A stretch of DNA of 21,390 bases from Saccoglossus kowalevskii (Eukaryota; Hemichordata; Enteropneusta; Harrimaniidae), in contig NW_003155749.1 of assembly GCF_000003605.2 (NCBI RefSeq), forward strand, positions 127,528-148,917, read 5' to 3'. Within the stretch, counting starts at the first letter, position 1. Every line of letters begins with the position of its first letter. The notes under the pieces were generated by a model. That model did not search any database. It had not been told where the DNA came from and saw nothing but the letters and a program-made list of their open reading frames with translations. Of this stretch, positions 10,316-19,137 are shown piece after piece. Position numbers and translations under genes: made by a program.

Positions 10316-10318
<3 letters not shown>

Positions 10319-10590
10319 AAACAATAATTTTCTCTGTACAAGAGCGACTTAGATGTTGTTTTTTATTTACTAGTATCTGTTTGCTTTAATTATTTGCTTT
10401 GTAACTGGTGAGAGAAATATAAACAGGTGAAATCAATAACAACTGGCGCCCAATGCAGGCATGGAAAAACGTGGCACACGGAGTTTTCAGACAAAGGTAT
10501 GTGATTCAACTCTCACCAATGCCACTTGGAATATGTCGGAATATATAATTAATTCATATTAACTTCAAACATTTTCGTTTCTATCTTAGG

Positions 10591-10692
10591 AGCTTCAATA
10601 AAACATGCCAAGAAACGCAGCCACCACACTGGCACAGAAAGCCGTAAAGCAGCACGTCAAATTTTGAGAAAAAGCTTGTACAATATCACCAA
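10591..10692 (+). CDS. Candidate basic exon upstream of the HYVES-type gene
   Basis: After acceptor ctatcttag the frame ASIKHAKKRSHHTGTES, RKAARQILRKSLYNIT is open to a donor (GTGAGT). It is strongly basic (Lys/Arg/His) and could bind DNA or serve as a nuclear localisation region. Its phase does not join cleanly to the next exon at 10747, so either a piece is missing or there is another frame break. I do not recognise it on its own. Confidence 0.35.
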
Positions 10693-10746
10693 GTGAGTTC
10701 ACAGATCATTTTTTTTTCAATTATTATAATAGTACTGTATGCTTAG

Positions 10747-10928
10747 TTCAAATGTCAAACAGAATATATTGTTATATTCACACTGACTGCTCAAGGGAAT
10801 CGATATTTAGACGACAGAATAATTATGAACCATCTTTTAAAGTGATAAAGAGCGATATAGCTATTAATCTACTCTCTAGATTCACAACAAATAGCATGCT
10901 ATATAAGCAAGCAGAAGCTTATATTGAT
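10747..10928 (+). CDS. HYVES-type transposase-like protein, penultimate-region exon
   Basis: Acceptor tgcttag precedes it and a good donor (GTAAGT, 10929) follows. The open frame reads YCYIHTDCSRES, NNYEPSFKVIKSDIA, INLLSRFTTNSMLYKQAEAYID. From memory, a widespread multicopy family in invertebrates and fishes has a 'H..C...S.C....Y.P' and 'A...L..F......Y..AE.Y..CKDTHYVESFN' arrangement; this exon fits the part before the HYVES motif. It ends in phase 0 (ATT GAT), and the next exon begins TGC AAA GAT, giving YID-CKDTHYVES in frame. Confidence 0.55.
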
Positions 10929-11090
10929 GTAAGTAAAATAGTTATTTTAATCCTGCTTACAAACATGTACCTAGCTCCTCGGTCAGTTGTCGATAGTCTA
11001 TGTGAGCACATCCAACAGTCAGGGAATTAAAATATGAACTGTATATTTATAATATTTCTATAAAATAGCATTCTTCTTGTCTATTTACAG

Positions 11091-11170
11091 TGCAAAGATA
11101 CACACTATGTTGAAAGCTACAACAAGTTGACATGTACAAGTTGAGAAGCGATCTTACCTGCCTAGATTGG
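11091..11170 (+). pseudogene. HYVES-type protein exon with internal deletion
   Basis: Clean acceptor (ctatttacag) and donor (GTATGT). The exon starts CKDTHYVESYNK in phase 0, then runs into a TGA. The end, YKLRSDLTCLDW, is in a different frame and joins the next exon in phase 0 as LDW-NENVDR. The family usually has about 12-20 residues between the two halves; here they are missing. The junction lies in a 9-bp direct repeat acaagttga (11122-11130 and 11136-11144), as expected for a slippage or microhomology deletion. The Glu in HYVES may be the third catalytic acid of an RNase H-like transposase (inference). Confidence 0.6.
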
Positions 11171-11271
11171 GTATGTATACAACTGGCTTAGGCTTATACT
11201 TAATGACATATGCACAGGGCGGACAATATTTCGTGATATAACTCACTGAACTCTCTTATTATAATTTACAG

Positions 11272-11427
11272 AATGAGAACGTAGACAGACACGCAACATC
11301 TGTGGTGGTCCGACAAGATGCAAGACGACCCCGCAGGCAGATCGGTCGTCGGGTACTTACACAGAAAACCTATTCGTGGAGAACCAACGTCTGGAATGCA
11401 TTTATGACACGTGTATATACACAATAA
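11272..11427 (+). CDS. HYVES-type transposase-like protein, intact last exon
   Basis: After acceptor ataatttacag the frame is open for 51 codons to TAA (11425-11427): NENVDRHATSVVVRQ, then an Arg-rich block DARRPRRQIGRRVLTQK, then TYSWRTNVWNAFMTRVYTQ. It matches the C-terminus I recall for this family ('DWNENVDR..TS.........R..GR..L....Y.W...W..F'). The Arg-rich block could contact DNA. Unlike its upstream exon, this one shows no damage. The family is uncharacterised as far as I know; a transposase role is inference. Confidence 0.6.
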   Translation, partial: NENVDRHATSVVVRQDARRPRRQIGRRVLTQKTYSWRTNVWNAFMTRVYTQ

Positions 11428-12267
11428 GTGCCTGGAAATAATAACTGTTTATTGTATTTAATATATATATATTTAGCGAATAAAAAAGGAATATACACTG
11501 TCAGCAACATGTACCTTATCTAGTATTGAACTCGCACACTCTCCTACATGTTTAGCGAGAATCCTGTTATTTTCAAAGTGATTTTAGAGTCCCAGCCTGG
11601 AAGTAGTTTTTCACATAAATTCGTAATAGCGCCTTTTCACAATCATGTCACAAATTCTGAGAAACATTTCGCTTATTTATTATAGTAAAACAACAAATAA
11701 TGCCGACACCGCGTTGCACATTTACGGGCGAGTTTGTAAAACGTGGGAATATATAACGCAAACGTTGCCATCACATCGGAGATTTATTCTGATGTGTTTG
11801 TCTATCAACTGTATAATACTGCTAGGGTTATATTTACTGAGGTTCACGTGTTCTCGTCGCTATAAATGTCTATTTCCATTTTACTCGCTGTTAAAAGGGG
11901 TGCCTCAATATTTTCTGTTCCCATTTTGTGTCATGGTGTATGCGCATAGTCCTAAATGGCTCGTCTCAGAAACTTGAAGTGAATAGTGAGTAGACACACT
12001 ACTATTTCGAAGCCATATGAACTATGCAACGTATCAACTGGGTTTGGGACCTCACCAACGCATCTAGTGTTTGTTCAATCGCAGACGTGAATTCACGTAG
12101 CAGATGGCCATGTTTTACAGTAGAAAGGGAATTTGACGGAATGATGCATCGTCTCAAATTTCTTATCTTCGCTGTTAACCATGTATCAGTAGCAGCATTT
12201 ATGAGAGTGAGTGCCGTGCAGTCAATATTTTTTTTTTAACGCTGACCACAGTGTGACTTCACTCTAA
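11428..12267. other. Flank between the HYVES-type gene and the inverted-repeat arm
   Basis: No recognised gene. A 110-codon open frame with an ATG (11645-11977) has two hydrophobic segments (FILMCLSINCIILLGLYLL and a second near SLLKGVPQYFLFPF). It has no known family and is AT-driven, so I do not call it. aataaaaaagg near 11481 could be a polyadenylation signal for the preceding gene. Confidence 0.35.
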
Positions 12268-12329
12268 GCGTGCATACGTCTAGTCAATTATATATACATC
12301 GTTGGTATACAGTCGGACCCTAACGCCGC
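12268..12329 (+). repeat. Outer part of the left inverted-repeat arm
   Basis: The stretch gtcaattatatatacatcg, ggtatacagtcggaccctaa, cgccgc matches the reverse complement of 19316-19375 (gtcaattgtatatacatcg, ggtatacagtcacaccctat, cgccgc). The match stops at about 12329 and resumes at 15621. Together with 15621-15790 this makes the left arm. Confidence 0.8.
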
Positions 12330-15300
12330 TCATCCGGAATTTGGATAGAGTAGAAACTTTTAGCTGCTTTTGTTTTTTATTTTCCCGTTAGTCTTGAATT
12401 GACGTATTGTCATAGGAAAAACCAATGGTGCTGCGTAGATAGATTATGTGTAGTTGGCATCTGTACGAGTTAAAGTGTAGTTCCATATGCGTAATAAAAA
12501 TCAGAGACTTTGTGAAAATGCCACCTGAAAAAAAGGAAATTAACACTTCAGTGACAAAAAAATATACACAGCCTCAAATATGAGTTCTGAAAGCATGAGT
12601 GACTAAATAGATGACAGCTTATGTGCAGTGTTTGAAATTAGGGCAGGCCCCTCAGTTAGCATCTTTCTACATGGACGAACAACTTTCAGCACATGAAACC
12701 TGGGTGGCCAGGGAAAATGTTTTTTGCATTCACTAAGTCTATATTTTATTCAAAAATATTATTTAAGTTTCAAGCAATATTATTGAACACGAGTAAATAT
12801 TCTGGGAAATCCAAGCAGCCTAAATAATCTGACCATTTTAAGTGCATTCAGTTTAAGGTAGAGAAGCAGGTTCATGGGCACTTGGGAGTGATATTTTTTT
12901 TTTGCTTTTCATTGTCCAAACAGTCTTGGCTATAGACTGTTAAATTTTTTTAGAATTGTGAATAGTGGAACATACTCAAAAAACGATTTTGAAATATAGA
13001 TAAAAAGTGCAAACATTCTCTCTTTTGAATGCTTAGCAAGATTTAGCAAGGCTGTACATAAATAACATGGTGAAAATATGAAATGACGAGATCTCCATAT
13101 TATGTGGTATATTTCACTTTTAACAAAACGATAATACATTTAAATTTGAAACTGTTACAGCCATTTTAATTATGAGCATTAGCAAACTTCTTACTGAGTG
13201 AATTGTTATGCAAATTAGCAATTATCTCATCTTCTTTTTAGTGCACATCCCAGAACTTTAAAAAGAATAGCTCCTAGACGCTTTGACCTTTTGTTTTGAA
13301 ATTTTCACAAATGATTGACAATGTGTTTATCTTCAAAACGCTGCCGGGACATTGTTTTGGTTAAACAGTGTGACAACTAGCCTTGGTGTTAATATATGCA
13401 TAAACTTGAAGTAGTGAAATTTGGGCTGCTGCCCTGCAAAATTGACAACTGGTAGACAGTTTTCAAGACGGCACTTTCTTCATAGTAAACAGATGTACCC
13501 ATAAACTAATTTTGACAGGAAACAGAATCATGGTTTAGGAGCTAATTTTCTTTAAATCACTTTTGACCAAAAAAGCACATTTTTGTGCATATTTCAAACT
13601 ACAGTGACCATAAAAAAAAAATACTAACACAATTTTAAAATTCATACAGTAAGCTTTCCGAAAATATATAGTTTTGTGGACAAGGGAGGTCATCTTGGTT
13701 TCCTAATTAACTAAGTAAAATAGCTGCCAGGTAAACTGCATCTCTACCTCAAAGTCTGTTCTTGTTTATAATCTAAGCAAATATTATTACAACAACAGTT
13801 CATTGCCAACTACTAACTGTGCTCAATTATGGGTTTTAATAAGAGTAATCCTAATAATATCAATAATCGCTCCAACCTCTAGACAAAACATGTGACTTCA
13901 ATGTTTTGCTCAAATAAAAAATCACTAATCATTCACAACGCTTAGGCAAAAAAAATCTTGTGTTTTCAGTAACGGGCCCCTAAAAGATAGGTCAAGGTTT
14001 TTTTTAAATGGATCTCTGCAAGTCTGTGCATAGTCTATTCACTATGTTATTGTAACATTGCATAATAATAGTCTGATTAACTAGCATAGCACTACTTAGA
14101 AAAAAAAACACTTTTATTTTTGTACCAACGTCATACAATAGAATATTTGGAATTATCTTTAAAAAAAATAAACCAAAAACATTTTGGTGTAAAAACAAAC
14201 TTTCAATCTAATGTTTTTGTTTTAATCAACTGTGACCATCAACCTTTAATTTAATCAACCTACCAGTAATCTTTTTATGAGAAATGAGTTTTTATAATTT
14301 TCAGTCAGTTGAGTTTTAAATATGCATTAAAATACTAAGTTAAAATTAATAGTTGACAAACTAAAAATACAATGCATTACCGTGTTTCAAAAAGTAGAAT
14401 CTACTGACTGCTAATAAAATAATTATTTTGTCACACTGCATGATGGATACTGAAGACAAAAGTCACAGGAAGTACACATGCTGCTATGCTGAGTTGTTTT
14501 TTCACGGAGCTTTCTTCTGCAGCTCCGGGTTTTCAAAACTCTGGAATCTTTTTTTTTTGCATCAATAAAAGGCATGAAGCAAAGGTATGAAGCAAACTTG
14601 TAAATAAATTGTTGTTGATCCTAGTTGCAAAGTACATGAGAAATTCAAGAATGAGAAGATTTAAAATGTGTTTTGACTAAAATAAGCAACATGCTTATAT
14701 GTACGTTTTGCAAATTCAAATTCTTTCTGGGCCCGGTTCCTCAAAGAAACATGGCCTAAAACATATAGTTTTGAAATGCATGCAGATTCTGGCATAGATT
14801 TAACATGGAAAGCGGACAATTTTGCCAATCTGACACATTTTGCAAAAAAAAAAAAAAAAAAAAAAAACACATTACAACGATATCTCCACACGATCGGGTT
14901 ACCGGAAACAAGTAGCTAAAAAGAGCTCCATGGTGGAAACTAAACTATTATGGGGGGGTCTTAAGGAGCGATCGAAAACGAATAGTGATTCGATTTTACA
15001 AAACGCCTTGACAAAATCCTTCAATTGCAGTCGTGTCAATATAACTCGTCGTTGTGATGGTTTTAACGAGCTTTGATAATCCCGATCGCCCCAATGCCAA
15101 AAAACATGCGATTTCAACGTCTGCTCAAAAAAATCTTACACACTGAATGTAAAACTGCATTTCATATCACAGACAACGATTTATTAAGATTGATCGAAAA
15201 TGAAACGAATGGTGATTCGATTGCAGTCTGAATGAGTCTTGTCATGGAGCTAAATAAAGAACTGTCAACTGGTCGTGATGGCGATGTTCTGCGTTCGACA

Positions 15301-15620
15301 TCGCAAACATCTCAACCAAATCGTAAACGCTGAATTTAAAATTGAATTTCATATAACCGACAATAATATTGATGGATAACAACACCTTTTAATGAAAAAA
15401 TGTGAGTTTACCTTAATAACCGGAAGAAGATCCACATGTGCGACTGCAACGATCCACCATTTTAAATTTCGTGATAACGAGTGCATTGTGGTCGAAATAT
15501 TAACTGCGCATGTGCACAAGTAGAGCGCTGCTGATAGCGCTAAGCATTCTGAGTAATTCCATTGGAAAACATGTGTGGAAGATTTTAAGGTAGCGGGACT
15601 ATTATTTGCATTCTCTGGTT
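12330..15620. mobile_element. About 3.3 kb insertion splitting the left inverted-repeat arm
   Basis: In the right arm the sequence matching 12329 runs straight on into the sequence matching 15621, so this interval is absent from the right copy. Inside are no recognised coding regions. It holds a hairpin cggagct / agctccg (14505-14527), an A-rich run of more than 20 at about 14844-14866, and a two-copy direct repeat (14961-15378). I found no clear terminal inverted repeats or target-site duplication, so the type of insertion is unknown. A deletion in the right copy is the alternative reading. Confidence 0.5.
14961..15378. repeat. Two-copy diverged direct repeat, about 190-225 bp
   Basis: Copy one begins ttaaggagcgatcgaaaacg (14961) and copy two ttaagattgatcgaaaatg (15184). 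Both contain gaat.gtgattcgatt, a gtcgttgtgatgg-like block, and near the end gaatgtaaaactgcatttc against gaatttaaaattgaatttc (15144 and 15330). These are the least AT-rich bases of the insertion. Confidence 0.75.
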
Positions 15621-15790
15621 ACGAAGACGAATACGGCGCTTGGAGGCAGGAAAGGATTTAAATAACAATGAAAAAAGTAGTTACACTGACAATATATTAA
15701 TAACGTTAATTCCTATGTATTAAGAAAAATTACATGTATACTTAAAAAACTTGTAATGTATACTTCTGTATTAATGAAATGATGAATTAA
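15621..15790 (+). repeat. Inner part of the left inverted-repeat arm
   Basis: acgaagacgaatacg, ggcaggaaaggatttaaata, aaaaaagtagttacactga, aatatattaataacgttaat and aagaaaaattacatgta all recur on the opposite strand at 19138-19309. The identity is high over about 100 bp. The left copy has about 20 extra bases near 15745. The arm ends 55 bp before the start codon of the RecQ-like gene. Confidence 0.88.
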
Positions 15791-15844
15791 TTGACTGCAT
15801 GTTTAGTAATTACTTCCACTTTTCATATTCAGTTACATGTCACA

Positions 15845-16036
15845 ATGGCTGACAATATTGCATCCTTGTATGGACAAGTCAGAAACAAATACCACAATTG
15901 TTTTCAATATGACTTAAAGATGGAGCAGCCGCGCTTAATTGCATTCATTTTGGGCAATACACACTGTTTTACTCACTGGTTATGGCAAAAGTGATTGTTA
16001 CATATTGCCCCTCTATTATTGGATGCTAAATTTCCA
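15845..16036 (+). pseudogene. RecQ-like helicase, first exon with Walker A motif
   Basis: RecQ helicases are 3'-5' superfamily 2 DNA helicases. The ATG at 15845 has a good context (cacaATGG) and follows a possible acceptor (ttcatattcag). It reads MADNIASLYGQVRNKY, FQYDLKMEQPRLIAFILGN, HC, then a frameshift. In the next frame comes LLTGYGKSDCYILPL, the ATP-binding Walker A motif (usually LPTGYGKS; here the Pro is Leu). The shift is explained by one extra T in the run at 15967-15970. A second shift near 16010 leads to LLLDAKF. The gene starts 55 bp inside the inverted-repeat arm. Confidence 0.75.
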
Positions 16037-16242
16037 TAGAAAAGACGTATTTCCATGGTGATCTCACCATTACGAAGTTTGATGTTTGATCAATGTCAAA
16101 ATGTAAATAAATGCAGCCTAGCCTGCATAACAAAAATGGAAAAAAAAACTATATTTGTTATCTCTATATTTGTTAAAAAAAATCTATGTATGATCTGTTC
16201 AATCTTTCGTTAATCGTAGTAATTAATATATTAAATCTGATT

Positions 16243-16370
16243 AAACATTTCATTGTTTATTTAAATCCAGAAGTTATAGAATCATGGAGAGATGTTTTAT
16301 TTTACTCCAAAGTGTACCAGGATAGAGTTTGTATGGTGGCCATTGATGAGGCCCACTGCTTAGAAACATG
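16243..16370 (+). pseudogene. RecQ-like helicase, DEAH-box exon
   Basis: Reads IVYLNPEVIESWRDVLFYS, then KVYQDRVCMVAIDEAHCLET. IDEAHC is the Walker B/DEAH motif II of RecQ-family helicases, and the 'PE...W...' segment before it is the family's motif Ib region. The donor GTAAGG (16371) splits the Trp codon (TG|G). The 5' boundary is uncertain: the frame is open upstream to 16186, but similarity begins near 16243. This exon shows no damage. Confidence 0.78.
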
Positions 16371-16446
16371 GTAAGGATTATATAAAGAAGTATTGTCTAT
16401 CCTTTCTGTAATTCAATTTTATTAATTTGTTCATGTACCATGAAGA

Positions 16447-16589
16447 GATGTGTTTAATGAGATCAGAAGTCATTATAGTTCTAAACTTTTTTTAATCTGT
16501 ACTGCAACCTGTACAGAATATATAAAGGTTGCAATTTTAAAGCAGTTACACTTCCAGCAGATAGATACAGTGGCTATTTTACCAGACAG
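16447..16589 (+). pseudogene. RecQ-like helicase, motif III exon
   Basis: Reads DVFNEIRSHYSSKLFLI, CTATCTEYIKVAILKQLHF, QQIDTVAILPDR. CTATCT is the helicase motif III ('LTATAT'), followed by the usual 'V...I...L......V....DRPN' region. Donor GTAAAT splits the Arg codon after PD. The 5' junction does not restore the Trp codon left by the previous exon, and the 'G.EFRP.F' segment expected after the DEAH box is missing, so some coding sequence is lost between 16370 and 16447. Confidence 0.75.
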
Positions 16590-16950
16590 GTAAATACAAT
16601 TTTAATTCTTATTCTTAATAATGTAATGAACCATTAATCTGGCAATACAGCACATCACTGTCAGTAGAATGTCATACACAGATTAAAAAAAAATGTTTAA
16701 ACGAAAAACTCTATTTATATAATATTTACACACTGTTATGTAAAGTAAATAGAACCTGTATTCTGCAAAGTCACATAATTTATTGGCTTATTCAAGAAAT
16801 TGTACTAGGTGAAACAACTATGATGATGTAATGCTATATATATGTTTGAATTTTAAACTACCCTCTGTATATACTCGTCTACATTACCACTATGACAAGA
16901 CTATACCATTATGTGCCAATTTACATATGTTGACTATTGTACATCCTTAT

Positions 16951-17141
16951 CTACATCACCATTGTATTCACTCATCTACATCGCCATTGTATTCCCTCAT
17001 CTACATCGCCATTGTATTCCCTCATCTACATCGCCATTGTATTCACTCATCTACATCGCCATTGTATTCACTCATCTACATCGCCATTGTATACACTCAT
17101 CTACATCACCATTGTATACACTCATCTACATCACCATTGTA
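16951..17141. repeat. 25-bp minisatellite, 7.6 copies
   Basis: The unit ctacatcgccattgtattc plus actcat repeats from 16951 in exact 25-bp steps (16976, 17001, 17026, 17051, 17076, 17101, 17126). Variants are cac/cgc at positions 9-11, ttc/tac near position 20 and cactc/ccctc. Because 25 is not a multiple of 3 and the unit has no stop in this strand, all three plus frames stay open; those open frames are artefacts of the repeat. It lies in a RecQ-gene intron. Confidence 0.97.
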
Positions 17142-17208
17142 AGACTTACCCCACATAATATATCACTATTGTATATTTAAAAAACATATCCCATTTGTTC
17201 TTTTACAG

Positions 17209-17392
17209 AAGTGTGATACAATGTGGAACTGATTTTAAATTAATGATGGGTAAGTTGGGTGCGAAGGCATATATTGATGGTAAGCAAACTGTTGACAACA
17301 GAGTGGTAAACGTATATCATGGTGGACTTTTTGCATCAGATCGCAAAAAAGAACGTGGCTTGTATAAAAAACGCACAATCGCTTGCTCTTGA
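17209..17392 (+). pseudogene. RecQ-like helicase, start of helicase C domain
   Basis: After a strong acceptor (ttcttttacag) it reads SVIQCGTDFKLMMGKLG, AKAYIDGKQTVDNRVVN, VYHGGLFASDRKKERG, then loses similarity and stops at 17390-17392. The family has 'C.....D.F..L...LG..AY......NRLV..YH.G....DR....', the first part of the C-terminal helicase domain. Motifs V and VI (FGMGV..., Q..GR.GR) are not found downstream. The splice phase (AG|A) joins directly to 16589, but the protein would then lack the 'RPN...I.YC' segment, implying a lost exon. Confidence 0.75.
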
Positions 17393-18102
17393 ATTACGGT
17401 TTTGTGTATGTATGATGTCAGGGGCAATTCGTTTGAACTTTAGTGGAGTGGCGGGAAATATTCCACATATGTATAACATGTTTTTATTTACTTTTTTCCC
17501 TCTATTATTATGCATGAATAACTTCATTTTTTCGCATTTTATAAACAATAAAATTTAAGATGACGGGTTGAGTTTAATTTTCTGGATTGCGCGAGCATCT
17601 GTTAATACAGGAATGATTTAAATTATAATTTGCAGTTTTTGTAGTTTATAATTTATAATTTAAAGACTCTGAACAATTATAGCCCAGTTATGTCTGGTAT
17701 ATACTGGTTTACTAGATGGTTTATTACCGATTATTCCCTTTTCTATTGGTATTGTTTGGGTCGCTACATACATACGATGTACATGTACATCTATTTTGTG
17801 ATTTCATTAAAAATTGCCAACTGGCAGTTAGAACTAGCAGTCAGAACTGTTGCAACTATTTGCTGGTATATCATGCTACAATACATACAATTGCATCCAT
17901 TCATTTGTCACTCAAGGAAACGTTTCTTGTAGAGTTGTTTAGTTGTAATACACAATTACCTTTGTGTGTTGCGAGTATTGTATTAATTTTAGATTGTATA
18001 AGAATGGATACAAAATTAGAAAACTATATGCAACACAAAGCCCATAATGATTGTATTGATGTTTTTAAATAATTAATTATTGTATTTTTTTTTGTTTTTC
18101 AG
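17393..18102. other. AT-rich stretch without a recognised gene
   Basis: The remaining RecQ helicase motifs would be expected here, but none is visible in any frame. Several open frames of 65-118 codons (for example 17716-18072) are hydrophobic and AT-driven, and I do not call them. It ends in a strong polypyrimidine tract (T-rich, ttttgtttttcag) at 18086-18102. Confidence 0.4.
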
Positions 18103-18357
18103 GCAAGTAATATTATTAGTAGCAGTGGTAGGGATAGTGGGGCTGGGAGTGTGCATGAGAGGAGGGGGAGACTGAGGGTAGGGGGGATGGTGTTAGTTGG
18201 GCGGGTGGTAATGGGTTTGGGCCTGATGCGGTGCGGGGGAGGGTTAGGGATGGGGGTTCTTTGGTACCTGCCAGGAAGGGGGTTGCAGGATCGTCCTCGG
18301 GGTTGGGTGCTTGGTTCCAGGGAATGGAAAACATCAACCTACAAAGACCAGTACCAG
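18103..18357 (+). CDS. G-rich candidate exon, Gly/Arg-rich, function unknown
   Basis: A 255-nt interval between an excellent acceptor (tgtttttcag) and donor (CCAG|GTAAGC). It is open through 85 codons in phase 0: ASNIISSSGRDSGAGSVHER, then Gly/Leu/Val/Met-rich sequence. A second frame over the last two thirds reads AGGNGFGPDAVRGR, SSSGLGAWFQGMENINLQR and looks more protein-like, which would imply a missing G in the run at 18167-18171. The minus strand is also open and Pro-rich (PNPEDDPATPFLAG) but lacks a donor. Composition differs sharply from the AT-rich flanks. It could be a later exon of the RecQ-like gene or of another gene. A G-quadruplex motif lies at 18235-18256. Confidence 0.4.
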
Positions 18358-18957
18358 GTAAGCACAATTGTAATTGCATCTTAATGGTTGTCTTTTGAAA
18401 TTTAATGTTATCCATGATTCATGTGTTGTCATAACACGTATTTTTACCTTCAAAGTAACATTCAAATCAGGAACAAGAAAACCTAGCTACAGTAACAATT
18501 TTGGTATGTTTGAAGTGTAATTCAGGTGCTTTTGGGGTGACAATCTTGTGTTATTTTGTGTACATGCGGCGAGAGTGAATTCTGGATGTTTATCGGGTGT
18601 GTTCTATCAGATACCACTCAATTCTTAGACTAAAATCGTGAATTGTCAGAAATTAGAGGAAATAAACTGATTCTACATACTGAATATAGTTAGGTAATCT
18701 GACAATAAATGTCATACTTTACTGGAATTTCAAATAATATATTTTTATATATAATATAAAAAGTATATATTTCTCTAAGGCTCAATACAACTGGAGTGCG
18801 ACTCATTGACAAAAACGTCATAATTAAAACTATCATTTTGGTATTAAACATCAAGTCTTGAGTTCATAAATATTTATGTGATCATTCGTGTACCAGCGGT
18901 TATTTGAATGATTGGTTGAAAAATGAGTCCTTGTTTATCAAGTGACTAAGATAGTTT
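18358..18957. other. AT-rich stretch without a recognised gene
   Basis: No coding exon recognised on either strand; an almost pure A/T block lies at 18725-18772. It separates the G-rich exon from the minus-strand exon at 18964. Confidence 0.4.
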
Positions 18958-18963
18958 CCTTAC

Positions 18964-19077
18964 CAATTTTGGTGGCAGTCGCCTTGTCTTACTCGGAGGT
19001 GTCACTGGTCTGTGAAATAGAGAGCACAATACTCTAGTTCTTTTTCTTTTGCCAGCAGACTTTGATGGAGAATTCAT
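18964..19077 (-). CDS. Candidate first exon of a minus-strand gene in the element
   Basis: ATG at 19077-19075 starts a 38-codon open frame, MNSPSKSAGKRKRTRVLCSL, then FHRPVTPPSKTRRLPPKL, ending at a good donor (GTAAGG, 18958-18963) in phase 0. The residues are basic, with a monopartite nuclear-localisation-like GKRKRTR and a Ser/Pro/Lys-rich tail. The start lies about 60 bp inside the right inverted-repeat arm, mirroring the RecQ-like ATG inside the left arm. I could not find a convincing next exon; the Pro-rich minus-strand frame at 18116-18380 is a possibility. Function unknown; a transposase for the element would be one guess. Confidence 0.42.
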
Positions 19078-19137
19078 GATGGTCAAATGTGAAAACAATT
19101 ACATCACATTTAGACATTATATTCAGCAATAAATTAA

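Larger units (their letters stand above)
8154..10590. other. Long stretch with no recognised gene
   Basis: It contains the heat-shock-element cluster (8640-8810), a perfect 16-bp palindrome ttctgaaatttcagaa (9380-9395), an 80-codon open stretch (9426-9668, GTG start, Tyr-Glu-Asn repeats) that I do not recognise, a (TA)n microsatellite (10288-10315) and an LTR-primer-site-like motif (10444). No splice-supported coding exon is evident. Confidence 0.4.

Noticed and set aside
11645-11977. 110-codon ATG-started frame with two hydrophobic stretches
   Set aside because: No family resemblance, no splice or promoter support, and hydrophobic frames are expected from T-rich sequence.
16831-17180. Three overlapping plus-strand frames rich in HLHRHCIHSS-type repeats
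   Set aside because: They are translations of the 25-bp minisatellite in all three frames, not a gene.
17716-18072. 118-codon plus-strand frame downstream of the RecQ fragment
   Set aside because: No RecQ motif V or VI, no resemblance to any family, AT-driven composition.
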